The notes: generated from the sequence alone by a model not told the origin. 64,000 nt of DNA from UBA7957 sp965224675 (GCA_965224675.1 CBDDAA010000004.1:2356001-2420000), one strand, 5' to 3'. Shown: positions 18,276 to 27,724, counted from the first letter of the stretch. Program-made: numbers and translations.

Positions 18276-19249
18276 CTTCCTTGAAATTCAGGGCTGTTGG
18301 GGTCATTAATGGGATCGTAGGAAGGGCTGTTGGGGTGGTTATTGTTACCACCGCCTCCATTATTGTTTGAATTATTTGCAGGTGGTAAATCATCAAATTC
18401 CAGCTGGCCCAATTCATCCATACCCGCCATTGCCCTTAGAATATTAATCTGGCTGCGAGTGTGTATCTGAATTCTTTTTATTGCGGCCCGTTTTTGTTCA
18501 TTGGACATATTTGGGTCTGATTCTATTGCTGCAATTTGTGATGTTTCATTGCTTTGCAGGTTTGCAATTTGTTGTTGGGTGTTTTGAGATCCTTGATAGG
18601 TGTTTTGCTGCTCATTTAGCATATAGGCGTTCGCCGTATTTTGTTCGGACATGGCGCTATCATGCGCAAAACCGGCTTGTTGTTGCGAATTGCTATGGAC
18701 AAATCCTGCCTGTTGCATGCTATTTTGATGGCCGAATAGGCTATTCTGCATTTGATTATCATGGCCGAATCGACTGCTTTGCATTTCTGATTCATGGCCA
18801 AACCGGCTATTCTGCATTTGCGTGTCATGACCGAATCGCTTATCTTGCATGCTATTATCGTGGCCAAACCGATCATTTTGTAAGTTGGTATTAAAGTCAA
18901 ACTGCTGTTGATTGAGATCACGGTTAAATCCATGTTGCTGACCTTGTAACCCTCTGTTTTGCAGATACCCTTGATTGCTTAAAGACGACTGTCCGTGGAG
19001 ACTCGCATCCTGTTGTGCGATTGGTAAAACCGCATCAATGCGGGCAGTCTCTACGGCGCCTATACCCATGCTTGAATTACTTAACCCCCGGCGGTTCGCT
19101 GCCTGGCGCCCTCGCGTCTCAGCGCGCTTCATATAGTCGTTATCGCGGTCTAATAGTTTTGTGATTCGGTTTTCTACCAAATCCGTTTGCGGGTTAATAT
19201 ACCCACCGCCCCCTTCGGGTCCGGGTGCTTGCGGGTTTGCGTAACTCAT
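18272..19249 (-). CDS. virion protein with 11-residue repeats, 325 aa
   Basis: The N-terminal 90 residues (ENRITKLLDRDNDYMKRAET, then RRGLSNSSMGIGA) resemble internal proteins of podoviruses. Residues ~125-205 hold seven consecutive 11-residue repeats of the type RFGHDNxMQxS, with Phe, His and Gln/Met at fixed places. An 11-residue period fits a hendecad coiled coil. A glutamine-rich helix and an Asn/Gly-rich tail follow. The start overlaps the upstream stop (ATGA). It is probably an internal or tail-lumen protein. Confidence 0.65.
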   Translation of the reverse strand: MSYANPQAPGPEGGGGYINPQTDLVENRITKLLDRDNDYMKRAETRGRQAANRRGLSNSSMGIGAVETARIDAVLPIAQQDASLHGQSSLSNQGYLQNRGLQGQQHGFNRDLNQQQFDFNTNLQNDRFGHDNSMQDKRFGHDTQMQNSRFGHESEMQSSRFGHDNQMQNSLFGHQNSMQQAGFVHSNSQQQAGFAHDSAMSEQNTANAYMLNEQQNTYQGSQNTQQQIANLQSNETSQIAAIESDPNMSNEQKRAAIKRIQIHTRSQINILRAMAGMDELGQLEFDDLPPANNSNNNGGGGNNNHPNSPSYDPINDPNSPEFQGR

Positions 19250-21093
19250 CGTTTCATACCTCTAAGTGACAAGTGATAGATAACCCCATAAATCGTATGA
19301 GGCGCCTCAATCTTTGATTTTCCGTGTATGGTCAGCCCGATATTTGTGCCGCTTCCGCGAACAAATACTTCACCCGTCGATTCTGGAGTACTCTTGAAAT
19401 CGAACACGTTGGGTTTGGCATTTAACAAGGTTTTGCCCTTGTTAATAGTGATAGGCGCATCGAAGTGATCGGCTGAGCTATCCTGTCCATATGAAAACGT
19501 GGGTCTTAGTACAATATCCGCTTTTGCATTTGAATCTATATCCAGCTGGATATGATGAAGACGTTTCTTTTGTCTTGGTGAGCGAAAGTGATTAAATGGG
19601 AGTCTTAGCCAATACTCCAGGTCGTTGCCGTTAAATGATAAGCCGCTATCCAGCAAATACACGTAACCGTCATCGTCCCCTACAAATGTCCTCTCTATGC
19701 CGTTGAAATCGTCTCCTGATACCACGCAGTTGATATTGATACCCAAATCAATCAACATGGCGCCCGCTAAATTATTGCGATTGAATGTGATGTATAGAGC
19801 TTTTCCATTATGATCAAAAAGTCTGTATTGGGACCGTTCCTTATTCACGCACGAGCCAACTATGTCGCCAATAAGTTCTCTATAAAGCGGATCAAATTCA
19901 TGGGAGACCATGTTCTTTGAGAAATCACCGAATGCCTGCACATTTTGCAGAACAGTAATGCCCCTGGTATCACTTAAAATCGCCATGGGCAGCTCTTGAA
20001 TAGTCCGTGGCAATGCACCGACCTCATCCGACAGCATTGATAGATTCCAACTGCCGGCATCTGATCCGCTGAGTATAAATATCCTGTCTTTACAAAATAT
20101 ACCCAGCACATCTCCTGGGAGTATTTTAAGCGCAGTAATTTCATCCCCTGCCGTGAGTTCGCCCGCACCGGTAACCGGCGACCAGGTGGAGAAGTCATTA
20201 ATGCTTGAATGCTGTATCGAGCCGCCGCGAAACGCTAAAAAAAGATGATTTTTAAATGCGGCAATATGCGTTGGCTGGTCTTCAGTCATGCCTGTTGTAA
20301 TGAATTTTGGGGGTGATGCAACACCTCTGTCATGATCGCGATAAAAACACTTAGAAGCGCCATTTACACCGAACACTATTTCAGAATTGCTGTGTCCTTT
20401 AAAATTATATGCAACGAACTCATAGTAGTCTCCCGGGTCTATCGGGCCGTTATTAGCCGTTCCTTGCCAGCCCGCAGCACCCCCCGTTTCTGGCCAACTT
20501 GGGTCCCAGTCTCTTTGAGGCTGCATATAATCCTTGCCGTCAGAGGAATTGTTGTGAACAGCCCAGACATAGCCTTTATACATGGTTAATCCTTTCACTC
20601 GAGTAATATCAACTTCATCTGCATTGTATCCACCTCTAATGCTCGTGATAATTTCCTCTTCTGTCACGTTCTCTGGCAGTCCTTTTGAGTCAATAACAAA
20701 AAGTGCATTGTTTTGGTTGTCTGTGACGGTTTCGCCCCCCGTAAAACTCTCCGTCATCTCTCCAAATGCAACCACAAATTGTCCATTGCCGAGGTTAATA
20801 TAATGACCGTTATTGAGTGCAAAACCTGTTACACCCGAAGTCTGTCCCGAGAGAATAAAGAAAGAGCCGGTGGCGACGAAACTGCTAACCACGTATATGC
20901 TGACTCCAGACAAATCCTCACGCAGCGGTTTGCCACCCGCCCACCGGTTGTAGCCACTAATCCGCCGGTACCCGCCTTCGGGCAGCAGCTCATAGTTTTT
21001 AGAATCTGTGACCCGCCCGGATTTTATCTGAAGCTGGGCAGAAACTTGATCCAACCCTCCCCCGAGAACGACGGCATGTGTTTTTACAGTCAT
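19246..21093 (-). CDS. tail tube/hub protein of podovirus type, 615 aa
   Basis: The start region KSGRVTDSKNYELLPEGGYR followed by RISGYNRWAG is characteristic of the large beta-rich tail proteins encoded after the head-tail adaptor in T7- and BPP-1-like phages. Much of the rest is beta-strand-rich with propeller-like repeats (for example GDDDGYVYLLDSGLS). It probably forms the tail nozzle below the adaptor. It overlaps the adaptor gene by 4 bases and is coupled to the hendecad-repeat gene downstream. Confidence 0.7.
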   Translation of the reverse strand: MTVKTHAVVLGGGLDQVSAQLQIKSGRVTDSKNYELLPEGGYRRISGYNRWAGGKPLREDLSGVSIYVVSSFVATGSFFILSGQTSGVTGFALNNGHYINLGNGQFVVAFGEMTESFTGGETVTDNQNNALFVIDSKGLPENVTEEEIITSIRGGYNADEVDITRVKGLTMYKGYVWAVHNNSSDGKDYMQPQRDWDPSWPETGGAAGWQGTANNGPIDPGDYYEFVAYNFKGHSNSEIVFGVNGASKCFYRDHDRGVASPPKFITTGMTEDQPTHIAAFKNHLFLAFRGGSIQHSSINDFSTWSPVTGAGELTAGDEITALKILPGDVLGIFCKDRIFILSGSDAGSWNLSMLSDEVGALPRTIQELPMAILSDTRGITVLQNVQAFGDFSKNMVSHEFDPLYRELIGDIVGSCVNKERSQYRLFDHNGKALYITFNRNNLAGAMLIDLGININCVVSGDDFNGIERTFVGDDDGYVYLLDSGLSFNGNDLEYWLRLPFNHFRSPRQKKRLHHIQLDIDSNAKADIVLRPTFSYGQDSSADHFDAPITINKGKTLLNAKPNVFDFKSTPESTGEVFVRGSGTNIGLTIHGKSKIEAPHTIYGVIYHLSLRGMKR

Positions 21094-21800
21094 TGAGGCA
21101 CAACGACAACACCGACACCATCCCGGTAGGTATTTTTCCGATAAGCTTCGGGCAAGGAATGCGCTTCCAGTCTTTCAAGCCATTCCCGATAACGCATTTG
21201 CGCAGTGCTAAAAACCTCTGGAGACTCCTCGTCCTCGGCATAAAACATTTTTGCCAGATAAACAATGATGTCATGAAATTCTTCAGGAATTGGAGAAATA
21301 TCGGCATCTGCCGCCATTTTGGTGGATTTCCTCACGTAGTCTCCTTGAAAAATCCACGGCTGATTATAGGGCTGCCAAACTGCGATGGTTTCATCGTCTC
21401 TTATAGCGGCAATTACGGGCAATGTTTCTTTGGGTGTAAAGATTTGCCAGCCGTATTGAGCTGAAAAATCATCATGCGCCATATGCTCGATTTGCACAGC
21501 ATCTGGCGTATTCGGATTACCGTAGAAAATGCAGCCACGGTGCCAGCGGCTCAGATCAGTCGGATAATTTGTGTGTGTGGCATTGATATAACGGCTATCA
21601 GCAGGTACAGAAACCTGCACTTGCTTGCGCATAAAACGCCAATCTGACCAGAGTGTTTGAATCTGAATATCCGCCCTGGCTATCCAATCCACCACTAGGC
21701 GCATTTGCTGTGCCTGATCGACTACAGTCGTCGGGAGTGTGTCTTGACCTGACATGCCTGACTCACGTACCAGAGCTTGACACAGCTCTAGGAAATTCAC
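21090..21800 (-). CDS. head-tail adaptor/tail tubular A-like protein, 236 aa
   Basis: The protein begins MNFLELCQALVRESGMSGQD and contains DWIARADIQIQTLWSDWRFM, a pattern typical of the podovirus adaptor that sits under the portal. The C-terminal half has EFHDIIVYLAKMFYAEDEES and a run of helices. In known phages this protein bridges portal and nozzle. Position between the capsid block and the nozzle gene agrees. It overlaps both flanking genes by 4 bases. Confidence 0.75.
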   Translation of the reverse strand: MNFLELCQALVRESGMSGQDTLPTTVVDQAQQMRLVVDWIARADIQIQTLWSDWRFMRKQVQVSVPADSRYINATHTNYPTDLSRWHRGCIFYGNPNTPDAVQIEHMAHDDFSAQYGWQIFTPKETLPVIAAIRDDETIAVWQPYNQPWIFQGDYVRKSTKMAADADISPIPEEFHDIIVYLAKMFYAEDEESPEVFSTAQMRYREWLERLEAHSLPEAYRKNTYRDGVGVVVVPQ

Positions 21801-22282
21801 TCAGCACTATCCTTTTTGTTTTTGGCTTCGATAGCTTTCATGATCTTCTCGGGTCCAGAGTTATAATGAATGCCAAGCTCCATAACATCGTTTGCATACG
21901 CCAACAGTTCTTGTTGCGTGTTTTCCTCCATGGGCTTACCGTTAATATGGATTCGTTGATCAAGCTTAGTCGGATCGTCTGGCGGTAATACACCACCTTC
22001 GGGCATAACCTGATCTAATGTCACCTTAGTCGGTATTTCTGGTGGCGTTACCGGCGCTATGATGGGTATTTCTGGGGTGTCCGGCCCTTTAGTAGAGCCT
22101 TCGTTATTTTTATCAGTTGGTACAGGATTCCCCAACATGTCGAAGTACTGGCCTTTAAAGAAATACCATTTGTTATCTTTCGGCGGCTTTATTTCTGCAA
22201 AACCACTTTTCATGAGTTTTTTTCTTACATGAAGTCGGTCCGGCTGTGTAGATTTTTTCTCTACTTCTGATTGCGCTGGCAT
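21797..22282 (-). CDS. virion-operon hypothetical protein, 161 aa
   Basis: The start is placed at 22282 (MPAQSEVEKK), where ATG overlaps the upstream stop as TGATG; a longer frame from 22303 lies inside the previous gene. The N-terminal part is basic (LHVRKKLMKSGFAEIKPPKD) with aromatic KWYFFKGQYFDMLGNPVP; the middle is proline-rich. A helical C-terminus follows (LLAYANDVMELGIHYNSGPE). No family is certain. The place between capsid and adaptor genes suggests a head completion or decoration role. Confidence 0.5.
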   Translation of the reverse strand: MPAQSEVEKKSTQPDRLHVRKKLMKSGFAEIKPPKDNKWYFFKGQYFDMLGNPVPTDKNNEGSTKGPDTPEIPIIAPVTPPEIPTKVTLDQVMPEGGVLPPDDPTKLDQRIHINGKPMEENTQQELLAYANDVMELGIHYNSGPEKIMKAIEAKNKKDSAE

Positions 22283-22476
22283 CAATAGTCTCCCGTTTCC
22301 CAATAGTCGTCTTCACGGCGACCATCGATCATGATTTGTTTGTTAAACATTCGTTCCTGGCTGCTTAAACCACGTTGCATATCAGTTTCATTTCTTGGCT
22401 CATTCGGCCCCGGATTTTCGTTGTTGGAGCCTACTTTTGACCTGGGTGAAACGCCATAAGGTGTGTTATCTCGCAT
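22282..22476 (-). CDS. small protein of the capsid block, 64 aa, MRDN paralogue
   Basis: This small hydrophilic protein starts MRDNTPYGVSPRSKVG and continues with SNNENPGPNEPRNETDMQRG. The neighbour at 22543-22728 also starts MRDN and has the same order of Asn/Gly/Pro-rich and MQ(R/S)GLS elements, so the two look like diverged duplicates. It lies after a strong terminator and is coupled to the next gene by TGATG. The function is unknown; decoration or cement is possible. Confidence 0.5.
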   Translation of the reverse strand: MRDNTPYGVSPRSKVGSNNENPGPNEPRNETDMQRGLSSQERMFNKQIMIDGRREDDYWETGDY

Positions 22477-22486
22477 GTCAATTCTC

Positions 22487-22516
22487 CAATAAAAAAACGG
22501 CCCACTTACGGGCCGT
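22487..22516 (-). terminator. rho-independent terminator after the capsid block
   Basis: On the minus strand ACGGCCC and GGGCCGT form a 7-bp GC-rich stem (22497-22516) with a 6-base loop, followed by seven T residues. It lies just after the 61-aa gene and before its paralogue, so it should cut transcription between the capsid genes and the tail genes, possibly only partially. Confidence 0.85.
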
Positions 22517-22542
22517 TCTTGTGCTTTTAGTGTTTTGGGTTT

Positions 22543-22728
22543 TTAACCTTTGAACTTAAAGCCCTTACCACACTTCTTGGTGTAAGGCTTGGGTCGATCA
22601 CCCTGGCCCTGGCCTTCGCCTAATGACGCGGGACTGTCTTTGATTTGCTCATGGTCCGATAAGCCAGATTGCATAGTTGTCCCTTCGGTTTTTCCAGGGC
22701 CTGCATTAGAACGTGGGTTATCACGCAT
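22543..22728 (-). CDS. small basic protein of the capsid block, 61 aa, MRDN paralogue
   Basis: The product starts MRDNPRSNAGPGKTEG and ends in a lysine-rich tail (YTKKCGKGFKFKG). It shares the MRDN start and an MQSGLS element with the 64-aa protein at 22282-22476. The basic tail could bind DNA or the acidic capsid lining, but this is inference. It lies immediately downstream of the major capsid gene and is followed by a strong terminator. Confidence 0.5.
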   Translation of the reverse strand: MRDNPRSNAGPGKTEGTTMQSGLSDHEQIKDSPASLGEGQGQGDRPKPYTKKCGKGFKFKG

Positions 22729-22759
22729 TGTTTTTCTCCTAACGTTGTGTAATGGAAGT

Positions 22760-22791
22760 TTCTTTACCTATGATTTTTTATAGGTAAAGAA
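22760..22791 (-). promoter_or_regulatory. 12-bp perfect stem-loop downstream of capsid gene
   Basis: TTCTTTACCTAT at 22760-22771 is exactly complementary to ATAGGTAAAGAA at 22780-22791, with an 8-base loop. It lies in the gap between the capsid gene and the 61-aa gene. The minus-strand transcript has no long U run after the stem, so mRNA stabilisation, processing or partial termination is more likely than simple termination. Confidence 0.5.
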
Positions 22792-22803
22792 CTTGAGTAT
22801 TGT

Positions 22804-23748
22804 TTAACCCGTAGAGTCCCATCGTAGAATGCGAGCATCATCGGCGTCATTGCGTGCAATGCCAAATCCGCCCAGGTAATACCAGGCGATACCTTTTCCA
22901 AGACCATAGTTTGTTGGAAATTTACCGCGAATTTCTTCGGGTACTACCACCCCTTCAACGATCGCGTCTTCACCGAAGAAAAATGCCTGATCTGATGTTC
23001 CCGCTGCCCATCCTTTATTCGCGATATTGGTTTGGCAAGTGAATCGAGTGCCTTCGAAACGGCCAATTTCTCCATTTCGAATCAACCCATAGCCTTCATC
23101 CACGTACTTGTGAATTTCTTCCAAATCCTGCTTAAAAGGTTCGAAGGTCGCGGGTCGCGCAATACACTCGTAGTCACCGTGATCGTGCGTTGGAATGTTA
23201 CGCTCCGCCATCTCAGTGGCAATCTTTCGTACGTGAGCACGATTAAGCGCGATTGCATTTGCAGCCGTTGGTGTGCCATTCTCCACCACACTGATAGCTG
23301 TTGCAGAGTTACCGCCTGCCGCTTCAACAACCAGAGGTGTAGAGGCAAACTGCGCATAAGAGGCTTTGTCCAGCACTTTTGATGAATCCAGCTTCATCAC
23401 TTTGTTGATGATCTCTTTAACCGGGTGCTCTGAAAGATCATCCAGCATGCCAGTGTAGGGGACAGAATTTGCGTACTGCTTCACTGTCAGTGATTTACGT
23501 CGGATCTTCATTTGGGTTTCGGGAATATCAGTAGATTCTGGCAATACTGCGCCTTCTACCTCTACTTCAGTGTAGACGTTCCAGTTAAACGTCTCCCCGA
23601 CATTTTGAGCACCATTCTGGTCTTCGGGTAAATCTGCAAATTGTCGAAACTTACATCGAGTGGAGACCACAGTTCGAAGTAATTTTGAGAGATTTGGAGC
23701 AAACATATATTTACCCAAATCATTGGTTTGCCATACTTGACCGGCCAT
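22804..23748 (-). CDS. major capsid protein, N4-gp56-like family
   Basis: The 314-residue protein begins MAGQVWQTNDLGKYMFAPNL and has the sequence features of the N4-gp56 capsid family: an N-terminal helix, a beta-rich segment with the ETFNWNVYTEVEVEGAVLPE region, a central helix with MKLDSSKVLDKASYAQFAS, and a C-terminal axial domain ending GIAWYYLGGFGIARNDADDA. It assembles the icosahedral shell. The scaffold gene lies immediately upstream, as expected. Confidence 0.85.
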   Translation of the reverse strand: MAGQVWQTNDLGKYMFAPNLSKLLRTVVSTRCKFRQFADLPEDQNGAQNVGETFNWNVYTEVEVEGAVLPESTDIPETQMKIRRKSLTVKQYANSVPYTGMLDDLSEHPVKEIINKVMKLDSSKVLDKASYAQFASTPLVVEAAGGNSATAISVVENGTPTAANAIALNRAHVRKIATEMAERNIPTHDHGDYECIARPATFEPFKQDLEEIHKYVDEGYGLIRNGEIGRFEGTRFTCQTNIANKGWAAGTSDQAFFFGEDAIVEGVVVPEEIRGKFPTNYGLGKGIAWYYLGGFGIARNDADDARILRWDSTG

Positions 23749-23782
23749 TGTTATATACCTTTAAAATAGATTAATACGCTAT

Positions 23783-24910
23783 TTATCGCCCGGTACGCTG
23801 CTTGCGCATACCAGCGATAATGTCTTTTGTGGATTCAACCATTGGCGTTTCTTGAGCAATTTTCGCCCGTTGTGTTCCGGAAAACCCCGACGTATTCGTC
23901 AGCGTCTTCTTTGCCTGTATGCGTGCACTAAAGTCGGTAACATTCGTAGTCCCGGCCATTTGTCTGGCTCTTTCAATAACTCGGTCGCCCGCCATTTTGA
24001 GATTGTCCTCAATCGAGAGGTTTGGGTGCTCATGGCGAATCTGCGACGAATGATCATTCATTTCTTGCAATGCGAACGAATCAGTAAAAAGCTTTTCGTA
24101 GGTTGGGTTGGATCTGACATTATCGATAGCACTCTCTCGGATAATGTCAGTGCGTACTTGGTTAGCGATCTGGGTAGGATCAACCTCAGGCTTATTGGCT
24201 ACTTGTTTGTTGCTGTTAAGCAATTGATCAAGTGACTCTGTTGCCTCGGCTTCAGCGCCCTCGTCGTCGTAAAGTATGGCTGCCCTCAACTTTGTAATTA
24301 CACTGGCGATGCTCTGTTTTTGCTCGCCCTCCTGGGGTAGAGCGGTTTTAGGCTCGCCCGAATTGGGTGGAGCCTGGGATTCTTTTTGCGCATTAAATGC
24401 AGCGATATCATGGTCGAGCTGCGCACGGCCTGCAGCAACTTCGCGCAATCCTGCGTCTGCGTGCATGTTTTTTTGATAGTTTTTGCTGACTTCGCTGTAT
24501 TCAACTTCCCGGTTCACTCCATTGACCTTGACGGTTGCATAATATATCCCGTCTTTCCCTTTGTGGATCGGAGCGCTATCTTGTATTTTTTCTCCGTTTG
24601 CGAGTTCCGGCGCTTCCTCTTCTGTCTCCGGGTTTTCTTTATCCGGTTGTTCTGTCTCCGGGTTAGATAGTGCCCGTTCAGCATCGGCATTACCGGGTAC
24701 TTTTCTTGATATTTCATCCATCCGCGCAGACCGTTTTTCAGCAACTGTGAGGGGTTTTTCAGATACCTCTTGCTCTTGCTCGGTCTCGACATGTGCTGCG
24801 CTTTGTTCTTCGATCGCGACATGCTCAACATTTGCCTGTTCCACAACAGCTTCTTCGGTGCTTGTGTCAACGGCAGTATTAAGTTTTGTATTTTCGCTCT
24901 CATCGTTCAT
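23783..24910 (-). CDS. capsid scaffold protein, 375 aa
   Basis: The first ~110 residues are strongly acidic and Glu/Val-rich, and the remainder is helical (VITKLRAAILYDDEGAEAEA, then QEMNDHSSQIRHEHPNLSIE) with a basic C-terminus (IAGMRKQRTGR). This is the composition and gene position of podovirus scaffold proteins, which guide procapsid assembly and leave before maturation. It follows a terminator, so it may have its own promoter. Confidence 0.7.
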   Translation of the reverse strand: MNDESENTKLNTAVDTSTEEAVVEQANVEHVAIEEQSAAHVETEQEQEVSEKPLTVAEKRSARMDEISRKVPGNADAERALSNPETEQPDKENPETEEEAPELANGEKIQDSAPIHKGKDGIYYATVKVNGVNREVEYSEVSKNYQKNMHADAGLREVAAGRAQLDHDIAAFNAQKESQAPPNSGEPKTALPQEGEQKQSIASVITKLRAAILYDDEGAEAEATESLDQLLNSNKQVANKPEVDPTQIANQVRTDIIRESAIDNVRSNPTYEKLFTDSFALQEMNDHSSQIRHEHPNLSIEDNLKMAGDRVIERARQMAGTTNVTDFSARIQAKKTLTNTSGFSGTQRAKIAQETPMVESTKDIIAGMRKQRTGR

Positions 24911-24922
24911 TTATGAATTCCC

Positions 24923-24955
24923 ATAAAAAAAGCCCACATATTTCTACGCAGGCTT
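24923..24955 (-). terminator. terminator upstream of the scaffold gene
   Basis: Minus-strand AAGCC and GGCTT form the base of a stem of about ten pairs including G-T wobbles, followed by seven T residues. It separates the portal group from the scaffold and capsid genes and may allow high separate expression of the capsid pair. Confidence 0.7.
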
Positions 24956-24982
24956 GTGAGTATCTAAGTGTTATTGTCAGTT

Positions 24983-25276
24983 TTAAGTCGGATCTAATCC
25001 GTTATCAATGCGTTCCTGAATAACCATTTCTGCGGCTTTGCCTTGTTGAATAATTAATTCCATCCAGTTCAGAAATAATCTTGTTGCTGCTATTTCTGTA
25101 CGGGCTTGCATTTCGGTTTGTTCGCACTCTGCATATATCAAACGTTCAATTGCATTTTTCTCTAGCTGTCGCGCTGATTCCATCATTTCCCTGTATATCC
25201 GTGTTCCCCGAAAAAAAAGCGCTTCTTCTTTTCGATGTATGGCAGTTATATTTTCATCGCACTCTTCTTGCTCCAC
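24983..25276 (-). CDS. small helical protein after portal gene, 97 aa
   Basis: The protein is almost entirely predicted helix, rich in Glu, Arg and Ala, with heptad-like spacing (MMESARQLEKNAIERLIYAE). It starts two bases after the portal stop and ends at a terminator. It is likely a minor morphogenesis protein, but no family can be named. Confidence 0.5.
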   Translation of the reverse strand: MEQEECDENITAIHRKEEALFFRGTRIYREMMESARQLEKNAIERLIYAECEQTEMQARTEIAATRLFLNWMELIIQQGKAAEMVIQERIDNGLDPT

Positions 25277-25278
25277 GA

Positions 25279-27387
25279 CTAAATACCGCTGCCTTGCGTT
25301 ATCTTAATCGCTCTTTCGGATGATAAATCCAATGACTTGGCGGCCTGCACGTCACGTGCGGTTTGATTATTTTGATCTGCCTCTGTCAATTTTGCCTCGA
25401 CCTGGGCAATGGTGATTCTCTCCTGCAGAGCCAATTCCAGAATACGCATTTCTCTTTCTTGGCCCATTTGCGCTTGCTTCACCTGCATATCGAACTGAAG
25501 CCGTTCTCTTTCTATTTCAATTTTCGCCATAGCCACTTGATCAACAGGAGGCTCCTGTGGCACTTGATCAGTTTTCTCCATAAAACGATCCCCACTTTGA
25601 TACCCCATCTTTCCATAGATTTCCTTTGAAACTTCCTCTGCATTCACTGATGCACCAATATTGGTTGTAGCCGTTACTGCATACATCAACCGCTCAGCGG
25701 CACGTGTTGGGTTTGTACTATCCGTGCCGATCGACAACTCCAGATTCAAATCTTGCTTTAGCAACTTTGGGGTTATTTGATCGATTTTGTATTCTTCGTA
25801 CAGATCGGCTTTGCCTGCAGCCAATGCCAATATCACGGCATCTGTCTCGTACATTTGCTCAAGACGTAATATTTGGTACAGTACTTTTTCGGCATAGGTG
25901 CTCGAAAAAATTCGAAGGGCATACTCGGTCATGATGTTGGCGTCAGTGTTTAGCATTTCCATGCCACCAACGGTCTCATTCAACGCTCGATTAGATGAAA
26001 CAGATCCTTGCGAAAATGTACCCACTATTTCGTCAAAATCGGTATTCAGCCGATTTTGCTCTTCATATGAGGAACTGGTTACATCGCGGGTTTCTAGCGG
26101 CTTTATATCGGTGGTAGGATCTTGAGTAGCGATGCCACCACCAGGCACGCTTTTCATCATGGCTTGCAGATCGATATTTGCACCACGGCGGTACAGATAA
26201 CGACCATTAACAGCGAGTGCTACATTGTCTCGCCGCTGGTTTTGGATATCATTGGTTTCGGCTTGTAAGTTTTGACCAAGCTCCACGAATCCCGGTGGAT
26301 TTGTTTTGTGGGTTTCGATCACACTGAAACCGATGACGTAGTCTCTCCACCCGCCATGCCCCATTTCTTTTAATTTGCGGGGTGTGGTGAGCATATGCGC
26401 TGTACCAAGCGTGTAAAATTCCCAGTCTTCACCTTCGTGGCGAACGATATAGCGATGTGCCCACACCATTTCGTGATCCGGCACATCATCAACATCGTGG
26501 CTGTCCGTTCTATTACCTTCGCGCTCTTTTCGGGTGATGTTATAAGCGCTTTCTCTGGCATTTCGGATGTGTGACTCTTGCGCAGTGTTCCACGCGGCAT
26601 TGCCAGTTTTACCGTCCTTCGAAACCATCTTAGTCCGGACATCACCGACCGTCATCGGAATTAGATGAATCAAATAAGGTGAAGACTCGACCACATCGCG
26701 CCAATCACAGCTGGGGCTAAATCTGAAATTCTCTGGCGGAATCATATCTATTACAGGCTGATCCTTTACTACAGTGCCATCCGGCAGCTCTGAGTAGTCC
26801 CATCTCTGCCTGGAAATACAAATTCCACTCACCATCGTATCTTGGTAGGCACCTACCAGCGTCAATAACCAGGGGATGGTTTTTTTAAGCCTGTACTCTA
26901 CGACCTGTTTTAAAAGGTCTGCTGCTGCCCTTTGCATTTCATTGGAATCATCCACTGCAGTGATTGATACCAAGTCAGCGGTAGAGAAAAATGCGCCCAC
27001 ACACGCCGCTTCGTTGCGCCTTACAGCCGATCGGGTTTTTGGTTGAAACCCTTTCGAACGGTGCTCATAAGCCTTTAGGTGATACTTTGATCCTGCCGGG
27101 TGGCGGCTTTGAAAATTCGCAATATTACGTGACCATTGCTGCTCCAGGCTTGCATGCATGTAGTGACTGCTAGATGTATACATTTGCTGTGCTTTTGCCA
27201 GCCATTCATTGTCAGTGAGGATTTTTTCTTGGCCGTATTCGGGTTGATCTATTTCAGAATCATAAACTCGGCTATCATCGTCAGCACCAGTTACCACCTG
27301 CGCATCTTCTTTCAACGCTTTATACAAGTTATTTTCTGTCTCCGGGGTTCTGATGGAACCGTACTCGTTAGGTTCATGTCGTCTCAT
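25279..27387 (-). CDS. portal protein, 702 aa
   Basis: The length and layout match podovirus portal proteins: an N-terminal segment before residue 100, a conserved stem region around FQPKTRSAVRRNEAACVGAF, a wing domain with WLLTLVGAYQDTMVSGICIS, and a C-terminal helical barrel rich in Gln and Glu (QMGQEREMRILELALQERIT). It forms the dodecameric DNA gate. It is preceded by a 116-residue gene that overlaps its start by 14 bases. Confidence 0.8.
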   Translation of the reverse strand: MRRHEPNEYGSIRTPETENNLYKALKEDAQVVTGADDDSRVYDSEIDQPEYGQEKILTDNEWLAKAQQMYTSSSHYMHASLEQQWSRNIANFQSRHPAGSKYHLKAYEHRSKGFQPKTRSAVRRNEAACVGAFFSTADLVSITAVDDSNEMQRAAADLLKQVVEYRLKKTIPWLLTLVGAYQDTMVSGICISRQRWDYSELPDGTVVKDQPVIDMIPPENFRFSPSCDWRDVVESSPYLIHLIPMTVGDVRTKMVSKDGKTGNAAWNTAQESHIRNARESAYNITRKEREGNRTDSHDVDDVPDHEMVWAHRYIVRHEGEDWEFYTLGTAHMLTTPRKLKEMGHGGWRDYVIGFSVIETHKTNPPGFVELGQNLQAETNDIQNQRRDNVALAVNGRYLYRRGANIDLQAMMKSVPGGGIATQDPTTDIKPLETRDVTSSSYEEQNRLNTDFDEIVGTFSQGSVSSNRALNETVGGMEMLNTDANIMTEYALRIFSSTYAEKVLYQILRLEQMYETDAVILALAAGKADLYEEYKIDQITPKLLKQDLNLELSIGTDSTNPTRAAERLMYAVTATTNIGASVNAEEVSKEIYGKMGYQSGDRFMEKTDQVPQEPPVDQVAMAKIEIERERLQFDMQVKQAQMGQEREMRILELALQERITIAQVEAKLTEADQNNQTARDVQAAKSLDLSSERAIKITQGSGI

Positions 27388-27724
27388 GGATTATTTTTCC
27401 TGTGTGATCTGTTTTGAGATCGGAGTATTTTTCCTCATTAAATCGTCCTCGGGACATTTTGGCGCGTTCCAGTATTTCTCCGCCCGCTTTTATTACGGAT
27501 TGGCTTAATGCATCGCCACTAAGCCGGCGGGTATGTAATCTATAACCACGCGAACCCGAAATATTATGATTGCGAATATCGGTCATAGAGCCGCAGTCAG
27601 ATATTCCTATGGCCCACGCCCATCCGGGGTAGTGTTGTTGCAGCACTTCAAAGCAATTCTTAGCATGCTTAAGTTGCTTAAATTCCTTATCGACTTCGCC
27701 TGGGGAGGTAATCAAATTAAGCAT
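27374..27724 (-). CDS. small protein preceding portal, 116 aa
   Basis: The product contains NCFEVLQQHYPGWAWAIGIS, a motif I recall from small proteins encoded next to portal genes in T7-like and related podoviruses. A basic C-terminal part includes YRLHTRRLSGDALSQSVIK. Its function there is not known. It overlaps the upstream and downstream genes by 8 and 14 bases and is likely translated in step with the portal. Confidence 0.6.
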   Translation of the reverse strand: MLNLITSPGEVDKEFKQLKHAKNCFEVLQQHYPGWAWAIGISDCGSMTDIRNHNISGSRGYRLHTRRLSGDALSQSVIKAGGEILERAKMSRGRFNEEKYSDLKTDHTGKIIHETT

